From Longimicrobiales bacterium (GTDB lineage: Bacteria > Gemmatimonadota > Gemmatimonadetes > Longimicrobiales > Gaopeijiaceae): DNA of 8,287 nt. Below are positions 1 through 5,999 of the stretch, one piece after another; within the stretch, counting starts at the first letter, position 1, and each line of letters starts with the position of its first letter. The notes beneath the pieces are model-generated. The model was not told the origin of the DNA and searched no databases. It saw only the letters and a list, made by a program, of their open reading frames with translations. Made by a program: the position numbers and the translations under genes. The stretch lies in contig JANQME010000115.1 of the NCBI GenBank assembly GCA_028280205.1, positions 1 to 8,287 on the forward strand, given 5' to 3'.

Positions 1-4
1 TTCC

Positions 5-880
5 GTGCACGAAGGCCTTCCCCTGAGTCGCTCGACCACCGTCGGATCGATCCGGATTCACGGGATCGAAGCCGGCGTCCAGCAGCTCGACGGGGGCGCG
101 ATGTTCGGTGTGGTCCCCAAACCGCTGTGGGAGCGGCTCATTCCGGCCGACACGCGCAACCGCATTCCGCTCGCGCTCCGCTGTCTCCTGATCGAAGCCC
201 CCGACGCGCTCGTCCTCGTCGACACCGGCGTCGGCAACAAGTACGACGAGAAGTTCGGCGACATCTACGGAATCTCGAACGTCGGCAGCCCGACGCGGCT
301 GGAGGATGGGATCCGGCACGCGGGCTTCGAACCGTCGGATGTGGACATCGTGCTCAACACCCACCTCCACTTCGATCACGCGGGCGGCAATACGGTGCTC
401 CGCGAGGACGGCACCGTCGTGCCGGCCTTCCCGGACGCGCGCTACGTGGTGCAGGAAGGCGAGCTCGATTTCGCGCGCAGCCTGAACGAGCGGATCCGGG
501 CGAGCTACCTGCCGGAGAACCTCGAAGCCGTCTCCGACGCCGGACTCTGGGAGCTCGTCCACGGCGACGGCGAGGTCACCGCCGGGGTACACGTCGCCCT
601 CACCCCGGGCCATACGCCCTTCCACCAGTCGGTCCTGATCGAGAGCGACGGCCGCACAGCGTGCTACCTCGGCGACGTCTGTCCCACCTCCGCGCACATC
701 CCCCTTCCGTGGATCATGGGCTACGACCTCGAGCCGCTCGTGACGCTCGAGTCCAAGAGGGGCCTGTGGACCCGCGCGCTCGAGGAGGATTGGCTCCTCG
801 TCTTCGAGCACGATCCACGCGTCCCGTGGGGTCGACTCGACCCCGGCGCAGACCGTCCACGGCTGGCGGAGGAGGGTTGA
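5..880 (+). CDS. MBL-fold metallo-hydrolase, lactonase-like (start may lie upstream)
   Basis: This is a metallo-beta-lactamase-fold hydrolase with a complete dinuclear metal site: the HxHxDH motif is H120, H122, D124, H125 in NTHLHFDHAGG, followed by H203 in GHTPFHQS, D224 in YLGDV and H269 in FEHDP. Numbering is from the GTG at 5. This layout is that of the AHL-lactonase/YtnP-like branch, whose members open lactones such as acyl-homoserine lactones. The substrate here cannot be read from sequence, and lactone hydrolysis is an inference. No signal peptide is seen, so it is probably cytoplasmic. At 291 residues it is close to the usual 270-300. The reading frame is open to the left edge, the first recognisable conserved residues begin near IRIHGIEAG (about residue 17), and no ribosome site can be judged because only four bases precede the GTG. 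The true start may therefore lie outside the window. The next gene begins 84 bases downstream and appears to have its own promoter. Confidence 0.85.
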   Translation: MHEGLPLSRSTTVGSIRIHGIEAGVQQLDGGAMFGVVPKPLWERLIPADTRNRIPLALRCLLIEAPDALVLVDTGVGNKYDEKFGDIYGISNVGSPTRLEDGIRHAGFEPSDVDIVLNTHLHFDHAGGNTVLREDGTVVPAFPDARYVVQEGELDFARSLNERIRASYLPENLEAVSDAGLWELVHGDGEVTAGVHVALTPGHTPFHQSVLIESDGRTACYLGDVCPTSAHIPLPWIMGYDLEPLVTLESKRGLWTRALEEDWLLVFEHDPRVPWGRLDPGADRPRLAEEG

Positions 881-898
881 GCGGAGCCGACCCGGAGG

Positions 899-927
899 AT
901 GACCCCCCTCGGGGTTCTTGGTATCTT
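899..927 (+). promoter_or_regulatory. Candidate sigma70-type promoter for the thiolase operon
   Basis: ATGACC at 899-904 matches four of six bases of the -35 consensus TTGACA. After a spacer of exactly 17 bases, TATCTT at 922-927 matches four of six of TATAAT. TGG immediately before it (919-921) gives an extended -10 (TGn). The predicted transcript would begin near 934 and have a leader of about 30 bases that holds the thiolase ribosome site. It lies in the longest gap before the operon. It was found by eye only. The GC-rich spacer also contains a short inverted repeat, so the call is moderate. Confidence 0.42.
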
Positions 928-964
928 GGAGGGCTTTGCGAACGAAAGGAAAGGTCTTCCATAG

Positions 965-2179
965 ATGAGCGACGCCTCCACCACGGCCGTCATCCTCAAG
1001 GGCGGCGCGCGCACCCCGATCGGCCGCTTTCTCGGCGGCCTGAGCGCCCTCCCGGCCCCCGAGCTCGGTGCGATCGCCGTGCGGGCCGCCACGGACCGCT
1101 CGGGCATCGACGTGGGCGACGTGGACGAAGTGATCATGGGCAACGTCGTGAGCGCAGGGGCGGGGCAGGCGCCGGCCCGCCAGGCGGCGGTGAACGGCGG
1201 CATCCCCGCGACGGTCCCGGCCGTGACGGTCAACAAGGTCTGCGGCTCCGGCCTCAAGGCGGTCATGCTCGCGGCGCAGGCAATCCGTGCGGGCGACGCC
1301 CGCCTGGTGGTCGCGGGCGGGATGGAGTCGATGTCGAACGTCCCCTTCTACGCCCGCGGCCTGCGCGGCGGGGTGAAGTTCGGGAACCAGACACTCGAGG
1401 ATGGGCTCATCCACGACGGCCTCTGGTGCTCGTTCGGCGACTGTCACATGGGCGGCCACGCCGAGTACACCGCCGCGAAGGCCGAAGTCACCCGCGAGGA
1501 GGCGGACGCCTTCGCGCTCCACTCTCATCGGAAGGCGGTCTCCGCGATCGAGGACGGCCGCTTCCGGGATGAGATCGTGCCGGTCGAGGTCCGCACCCGG
1601 CGCGGCGTGACGGTGGTCGACACCGACGAGAGCCCCCGGGCCGACACCTCGATGGAGGCGCTGGGCAAGCTCCGTCCGGCCTTCGTGCGCGACGCACCGG
1701 ACGACATCGAGGAACACGTGGTCACCGCCGGAAACGCGCCCGGCCTCAACGACGGAGCTGCGTCGCTCGTCGTCGCGTCCTTGGAGTACGCGCAGGCACA
1801 CGGCCTCGAGATCGAGGCGGTCGTCTCCGCCTACGCCTCGGGGGCCACCGAGCCGCAGGACCTCTTCTTCGCGCCCGTCGACGCGGTGAACCGTCTCATG
1901 GCCAAGGAAGGGAAGGCGATCGGCGACTACGAGCTGATCGAGGTCAACGAAGCGTTCGCCGTACAGGCGATCGCCGACGTGCGCGCCCTCGGGATGGACG
2001 AGGAGCGGGTGAACGTGAACGGGGGCGCGGTGGCGCTCGGTCACCCGATCGGGGCGTCCGGGGCCCGCGTGCTCGTGACGCTCCTCTCAGCCATGGAGCA
2101 GCAGGGGGCGGGGACCGGCCTCGCCACGCTGTGCCTCGGGGGCGGAAACGCCGTGGCACTCTCCGTCGAGAGGGCCTGA
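965..2179 (+). CDS. Acetyl-CoA C-acetyltransferase (thiolase)
   Basis: This 404-residue thiolase condenses two acetyl-CoA to acetoacetyl-CoA or, in reverse, cleaves 3-ketoacyl-CoA with CoA. All catalytic residues of the Zoogloea PhaA type are present: nucleophile C93 in NKVCGSGLKA, N328 in the NEAF motif, H360 in GHPIGASG and C390 in LCLGGG. The length matches the 390-405 typical of the family. The ATG at 965 is preceded by a purine-rich ribosome site, AAAGGAAAGG at 945-954, ten bases away. One substitution stands out: P259 occupies the place of Ser247 in Zoogloea thiolase, a residue near the CoA pantetheine arm. In this context, with acyl-CoA and hydroxyacyl-CoA dehydrogenases downstream, a degradative role is as likely as polyhydroxybutyrate or acetoacetate synthesis. 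No phaB or phaC is visible. It is the first gene of the probable operon. Confidence 0.95.
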   Translation: MSDASTTAVILKGGARTPIGRFLGGLSALPAPELGAIAVRAATDRSGIDVGDVDEVIMGNVVSAGAGQAPARQAAVNGGIPATVPAVTVNKVCGSGLKAVMLAAQAIRAGDARLVVAGGMESMSNVPFYARGLRGGVKFGNQTLEDGLIHDGLWCSFGDCHMGGHAEYTAAKAEVTREEADAFALHSHRKAVSAIEDGRFRDEIVPVEVRTRRGVTVVDTDESPRADTSMEALGKLRPAFVRDAPDDIEEHVVTAGNAPGLNDGAASLVVASLEYAQAHGLEIEAVVSAYASGATEPQDLFFAPVDAVNRLMAKEGKAIGDYELIEVNEAFAVQAIADVRALGMDEERVNVNGGAVALGHPIGASGARVLVTLLSAMEQQGAGTGLATLCLGGGNAVALSVERA

Positions 2180-2237
2180 CGATCGGGCGCCGCAGCTTCG
2201 GGACCACAACGCACCACGGGAAGAAAAAGGGAATCTC

Positions 2238-2819
2238 ATGAACAACTCCGAAGCCGTCGGGACGACCACGCTGAACCCGGCGCTCGACGACCGTCGGGGC
2301 CGCCTCGCGCTCGGTGTGGTGGCCTTCGCGGTGCTCGCGGCGTTCGCGGCCCAGGTCGCGGTCCGTCTGCCGTGGACGCCCGTGCCGGTGACGCTCCAGA
2401 CTCTCGCCGTCGTCCTCGCCGGCGTCGTGCTCGGCGCGCGCGCCGGGGCGCTCGCCATGGCGGCGTACGTCACGGTCGGAGCGCTCGGCGCCCCGGTCTT
2501 CTCGAACGGTGGAGCCGGGCTCCCGTGGCTGCTGGGCCCGACCGGCGGCTACCTCCTGGCGGCCCCCGCGGCGGCGTACGTGGCCGGCCGGATCGGTGCC
2601 CGGGACGCCGGGGCGGCCCGGCTCCTGATCGGGCTCGTAGCCGGTGTAGCCACGATGTACCTGGGCGGCCTCGCGCAGCTCGCCGCGCTCACCGGCCGGG
2701 GCGTGGCCGGTGCCTTCGCTGTCGGCGTGGCGCCCTTCCTCGTCGGAGACGGGATCAAGATCCTCGTCGCCTTCTTCGGCGTCCTCTCCCTCCGCAGAGT
2801 CGGCGGCTCCGAGGACTGA
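2238..2819 (+). CDS. bioY: BioY family biotin transporter (ECF S component)
   Basis: This 193-residue integral membrane protein has about six hydrophobic segments, roughly at residues 22-43, 50-67, 70-86, 98-118, 127-151 and 156-185. Family signatures are VPVTLQTL (49-56), GPTGGY (100-105) and PFLVGDGIK (166-174, with D171 and K174). BioY is the substrate-binding S component that imports biotin. In most bacteria it works with the energising EcfA/EcfT (BioM/BioN) subunits, but solitary BioY can also support biotin uptake. No EcfA or EcfT gene lies in this window. The ATG at 2238 follows the ribosome site AAGGGA at 2227-2232. The gene sits 58 bases after thiolase and 67 bases before the hydroxyacyl-CoA dehydrogenase gene, an unexpected place among acyl-CoA enzymes. 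I see no biotin-repressor operator. Confidence 0.93.
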   Translation: MNNSEAVGTTTLNPALDDRRGRLALGVVAFAVLAAFAAQVAVRLPWTPVPVTLQTLAVVLAGVVLGARAGALAMAAYVTVGALGAPVFSNGGAGLPWLLGPTGGYLLAAPAAAYVAGRIGARDAGAARLLIGLVAGVATMYLGGLAQLAALTGRGVAGAFAVGVAPFLVGDGIKILVAFFGVLSLRRVGGSED

Positions 2820-2886
2820 TCTGTCCGTGGGCCCGGGCCCGCATCACCACAGCACGCACTCAGGAAAGGGGACCGGAAACCACAGA

Positions 2887-3741
2887 ATGGGAATCGAGCG
2901 GATCGCCGTGGTCGGCGGCGGAACGATGGGCAACGGGATCGCGCACGTCGCGGCGCAACACGGAAAGTCCGTTCGGCTCGTCGACGTCTCCTCGGAGGTA
3001 CTGGAGCGTGCCGTCGCGACGATCGCGAAGAACCTCGACCGTCAGGTGCGTAAGGAGGTGCTCGACGAAGCGGCGCGAGACGCGACGCTCGAGCGCATCG
3101 AGACCGTGAACGACCTCGAGGCCGGCGCGGTCGGCGTGGATCTCGTCGTCGAGGCCGTCCCGGAGAAGGCGGAGCTCAAGTACTCGATCTTCGAGACGCT
3201 CGATCGGGTCGCCGACGAGCACGCGATCCTCGCGTCGAACACCTCGTCCATCTCGATCACCGAGATCGCGGCCCGCACCCGGCGGCCCGAGCGCGTCATC
3301 GGGATGCACTTCATGAACCCGGGGCAGCTCATGAAGCTCGTCGAGGTCATCCGGGGGCTCGCCACCTCGGACGACACGACGGCCGCGACCGTCGCGCTCT
3401 CCGAGCAGCTCGGCAAGACGCCTGTGGAGGTCAACGACTTCCCGGGCTTCGTCTCGAACCGGGTTCTGATGCCGATGATCAACGAGGCGGTGTTCGCGCT
3501 CATGGAGGGCGTCGCCGAGCCGGAGGCCATCGACACGGTCATGAAGCTCGGGATGAACCACCCCATGGGTCCGCTCGCGCTCGCCGACCTCATCGGTCTC
3601 GACACCTGCCTGAACATCCTCGAGGTGCTGCACCGCGAGCTCGGCGACGACCGGTACCGCCCCTGTCCTCTCCTCAGGAAGTACGTCGCCGCCGGGTGGC
3701 TCGGGCGCAAGGCGGGACACGGCTTCTATGTCTACGACTGA
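2887..3741 (+). CDS. 3-hydroxybutyryl-CoA (3-hydroxyacyl-CoA) dehydrogenase
   Basis: This 284-residue cytoplasmic NAD-dependent dehydrogenase interconverts 3-hydroxyacyl-CoA and 3-ketoacyl-CoA, the step before thiolase. An N-terminal Rossmann fold carries GGGTMGNG (G10, G12, G15), and a helical C-terminal domain follows. The residues equivalent to human HAD S137, H158, E170 and N208 are S120 (NTSS), H141 (GMHFMNP), E153 (KLVEV) and N191 (VSNR), all intact and at the expected spacing. The ATG at 2887 was chosen because the protein then begins directly with the family N terminus (MGIERIAVVGGG). The open frame extends further back to 2710, but that stretch overlaps bioY and has no homology-like character. 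Purine-rich AGGAAAGGGG at 2862-2871 and CGGAAA nearer the ATG could serve as ribosome site. After the catalytic H-F-M-N-P the sequence continues GQLMKLVE, where V-P or similar is usual. It resembles Hbd/PaaH/FadB2 enzymes. Confidence 0.93.
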   Translation: MGIERIAVVGGGTMGNGIAHVAAQHGKSVRLVDVSSEVLERAVATIAKNLDRQVRKEVLDEAARDATLERIETVNDLEAGAVGVDLVVEAVPEKAELKYSIFETLDRVADEHAILASNTSSISITEIAARTRRPERVIGMHFMNPGQLMKLVEVIRGLATSDDTTAATVALSEQLGKTPVEVNDFPGFVSNRVLMPMINEAVFALMEGVAEPEAIDTVMKLGMNHPMGPLALADLIGLDTCLNILEVLHRELGDDRYRPCPLLRKYVAAGWLGRKAGHGFYVYD

Positions 3742-3743
3742 CC

Positions 3744-3748
3744 GGAGG
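3744..3748 (+). promoter_or_regulatory. Ribosome binding site fixing a GTG start for acyl-CoA dehydrogenase
   Basis: GGAGG lies three bases after the stop of the preceding gene and six bases before the GTG at 3755. The alternative ATG starts fit less well. The one at 3728 lies upstream of this site, inside the preceding gene. The one at 3767 is 18 bases away. This supports the GTG. Confidence 0.6.
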
Positions 3749-3754
3749 GCCACG

Positions 3755-4930
3755 GTGACCCCGACGATGAGCGACGAGCAGCGCGAGCTGCAGCAGTTGG
3801 CCCACGACTTCGCGTCCGCCGAGCTCCGGCCGGCGACGGCCGAGTGGGACGCCGCCCGCGCCCTGCCCGACGAGATCTTCGCGGCGCTCGCCGGGTCCGG
3901 CTTCCTGGGCATGCTCGTTCCGGAGGAGTACGGGGGCCTCGGCTTCGACCTCCCCACCTACCTGCACGTCCTCGAGGAGATCGCGTGGGGTGACGCGGCG
4001 GTCGCGCTCTCGGTCGCGATCCACTGCGGGCCGGTCGTGGAGATCCTCCTGCGCCACGGAAGTGAGGAGCAGAAGCGGCGGTGGCTGCCGGCGCTCGCGT
4101 CCGGCGAGACGCTCGCGGCCTTCGCGCTCTCCGAGCCCGACGCCGGCTCGGATCCGTCCTCGGTGTCCACGGTCGCGGAGCGCGACGGTGGAGGGTGGCG
4201 GCTCGACGGGGAGAAGCGCTGGGTCACGAACGGCGTGCGCGCCGGCGTGGTGCTCACCTTCGCCCGCACATCGGAAGACGGCCTCGGGGCGTTCCTCGTA
4301 CCCACGGACTCCGAGGGGTACCGGCCGGGCGCCCGCGAGAAGACGATGGGGCTGCGCGCTTCGGAGACGGTGCGCGTCCGACTGGACGGCGTCCACGTCG
4401 GGGCCGACGCCCTCGTCGGTGAGGCCGACGCCGGTTTGCGCTACGCCCTCGAGGCGCTCGATCTGGGTCGCATCGGGATCGCCATCCAGGCGGTCGGCAT
4501 CGGACGGGCCGCCCTCGAGCATGCGGCACGCTACGCGCTCGAGCGCGAGCAGTTCGGCACGCCGATCGGCCGCTTCGGGGCGCTGCAGGCGAAGCTGGCG
4601 GACTCGGCCCACCGCGTCGCGGGCGGGCGGGCCCTCGCCCACGAGGCGGCGCACGCGTGGGCGGCCACGCGCAACGGCACGCTCCGGACGGGCGCCGCCG
4701 GCGTCACGGCGCGGGCCGCCATGGCCAAGCTCGCCGCCTCCGAGGCCGCCTCGTTCGCGGCGGACGAAGCCGTGCAGATCTTCGGTGGCTACGGGTACAT
4801 GCGGCACTACCCCGTCGAGCGACTCATGCGCGACGCCAAGGGCGCCGAGATCTACGAAGGCACCAGCGAAATCATGCGGCGCGTCATCGCGGGCGAGATC
4901 CTGCGGGACTCGGGCGACGCGCGTTCCTGA
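3755..4930 (+). CDS. Acyl-CoA dehydrogenase, short-chain (SCAD) type
   Basis: This is a 391-residue FAD enzyme that forms the 2,3-double bond of acyl-CoA and passes electrons to electron-transfer flavoprotein. Motifs in order: SDEQRELQQLAHDF (N-terminal helical domain), FALSEPDAGSD (123-133, flavin/substrate site), KRWVTNG (154-160), LDLGRIGIA (235-243), REQFGTPIGRFGALQ (264-278), QIFGGYGY (341-348) and IYEGTSEI with the catalytic base E368. The position that holds the base in isovaleryl-CoA dehydrogenase is a glycine here (G238). The enzyme therefore belongs with the short-chain, isobutyryl or 2-methylbutyryl types rather than IVD. This class assignment is an inference from residue placement. 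The start is taken at the GTG 3755 behind GGAGG. Starting at ATG 3728 would add nine residues and overlap the preceding gene by 14 bases. The leucine dehydrogenase gene follows after 13 bases. Confidence 0.93.
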   Translation: MTPTMSDEQRELQQLAHDFASAELRPATAEWDAARALPDEIFAALAGSGFLGMLVPEEYGGLGFDLPTYLHVLEEIAWGDAAVALSVAIHCGPVVEILLRHGSEEQKRRWLPALASGETLAAFALSEPDAGSDPSSVSTVAERDGGGWRLDGEKRWVTNGVRAGVVLTFARTSEDGLGAFLVPTDSEGYRPGAREKTMGLRASETVRVRLDGVHVGADALVGEADAGLRYALEALDLGRIGIAIQAVGIGRAALEHAARYALEREQFGTPIGRFGALQAKLADSAHRVAGGRALAHEAAHAWAATRNGTLRTGAAGVTARAAMAKLAASEAASFAADEAVQIFGGYGYMRHYPVERLMRDAKGAEIYEGTSEIMRRVIAGEILRDSGDARS

Positions 4931-4943
4931 ATACGAGGAGCGA

Positions 4944-5999
4944 ATGGTGACGTTCGACCTGATGACGGAAGGCGGGCACGAGCAGCTCGTCTTCTGGAAC
5001 GACCCCGAGTTCGGGTATCGCGGCATCATCGCGATCCACGACACCACCCTCGGGCCGGCGCTCGGGGGCACGCGCTTCTGGGACTACGAGTGCGACCGCG
5101 ACGCGACGATCGACGCGCTCCGCCTCTCGCGTGGCATGACCTTCAAGGCGGCGGTCACGGGGCTGAACCTCGGGGGCGGCAAGTCGGTCATCTGGGGGGA
5201 CAATCGGACCACCGATCGCGAGATGATCTTCCGGGCACACGGCCGGGCGGTCGAGTCGCTGGATGGGCGCTACATCACCGCCGAAGACGTCGGGACCTCG
5301 CCCGACGACATGGACTACGTGGCGATGGAGACGGAGCACGTCGTGGGACTGCACGGGCGTTCGGGCGATCCGTCGCCCGTGACCGCGTACGGCGTGTACC
5401 AGGGGATCAAGGCGTCCGCCGCGTTCCGCTACGGCGACGACTCGCTCGCGGACCGGCACGTCGCGGTCCAGGGGCTCGGGAGCGTAGGCTACCACCTCTG
5501 CGAGGATCTCGCGGCCGAAGGGGCTCGGCTCTCCGTGACCGACATCGACCAGGCATCGGTGGAGCGGGTGGTCGAGGAGTTCGGAGCCACGGCCGTCGAC
5601 CCGGACACCATCTACAACGTGGACGCCGACATCTTCGCGCCGTGCGCGCTCGGCGCCGTCGTGAACGACGACACGCTCGAGCGCTTCACCGTCGACATCA
5701 TCGCCGGCGCGGCGAACAACATCCTGGCGCGCAGCGCGGTGCACGGACCGGCCCTGCTCGAGCGGGACATCGTCTACGCCCCGGACTACGTGATCAACGC
5801 CGGGGGCCTGATCAACGTCTACGGCGAGATCCTCGGTTGGACCGCGGAGCGCGCCAAGGCGAAGGCGGGCGAGATCTACCACACGCTCCTGCGTATCTTC
5901 GAGCTCGCCGCCACAGAAGGATCCGACACCAACGCCGCCGCGACGCGCCTCGCCGAAGAGCGCCTGGGGCGCGTCCGCCACCTCCACCGTACATGGTAG
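4944..5999 (+). CDS. Leucine / branched-chain amino acid dehydrogenase (Glu/Leu/Phe/Val family)
   Basis: This 351-residue NAD-dependent enzyme oxidatively deaminates leucine, valine and isoleucine to 2-oxoacids and ammonia. Residue numbers match the Bacillus LeuDH pattern exactly: GPALGGTR (37-44, with L40), K68 in MTFKAA, K80 in GGGK, catalytic D115 in TAEDVG with A113, SPVTAYG (144-150), nucleotide-binding GLGSVG (177-182) with D200 after the next strand, APCALGA (232-238), AGAANN (254-259) and APDYVINAGG (279-288). These make LeuDH more likely than glutamate or phenylalanine dehydrogenase, though valine preference cannot be excluded. The C terminus is about a dozen residues shorter than in Bacillus enzymes. 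The ATG at 4944 was chosen because it follows GAGGAG (4935-4940) and gives the standard N terminus. The frame is open far upstream through the acyl-CoA dehydrogenase gene, but that part is a shadow. The stop overlaps the glyA start. Confidence 0.95.
   Translation: MVTFDLMTEGGHEQLVFWNDPEFGYRGIIAIHDTTLGPALGGTRFWDYECDRDATIDALRLSRGMTFKAAVTGLNLGGGKSVIWGDNRTTDREMIFRAHGRAVESLDGRYITAEDVGTSPDDMDYVAMETEHVVGLHGRSGDPSPVTAYGVYQGIKASAAFRYGDDSLADRHVAVQGLGSVGYHLCEDLAAEGARLSVTDIDQASVERVVEEFGATAVDPDTIYNVDADIFAPCALGAVVNDDTLERFTVDIIAGAANNILARSAVHGPALLERDIVYAPDYVINAGGLINVYGEILGWTAERAKAKAGEIYHTLLRIFELAATEGSDTNAAATRLAEERLGRVRHLHRTW

Noticed and set aside
902..915. Short inverted repeat ACCCC/GGGGT followed by a T-rich stretch, possible terminator of the MBL gene
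   Set aside because: The stem is only five to six base pairs, the following stretch is not a T-run, and it overlaps the better-supported promoter spacer.
127..1572. 481-residue + strand open frame spanning the MBL gene and half of thiolase
   Set aside because: It is extremely Arg/Pro/Gly-rich and crosses two well-identified genes in another frame. It has no plausible start context.
2829..2840. Perfect 12-base palindrome GGGCCCGGGCCC between bioY and the dehydrogenase gene
   Set aside because: It is pure G/C in a GC-rich gap and has no loop to form a good hairpin. There is no second copy nearby to suggest an operator, so chance is sufficient.
2710..2886. N-terminal extension of the hydroxyacyl-CoA dehydrogenase frame
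   Set aside because: It overlaps bioY out of frame and is Ser/Pro-rich. The family N terminus begins exactly at the ATG at 2887.
3674..5071. 465-residue open frame on the minus strand opposite acyl-CoA dehydrogenase
   Set aside because: It is low-complexity, Arg/Gly-rich and without motifs. It spans gene boundaries of the + strand genes and is a typical high-GC shadow frame.
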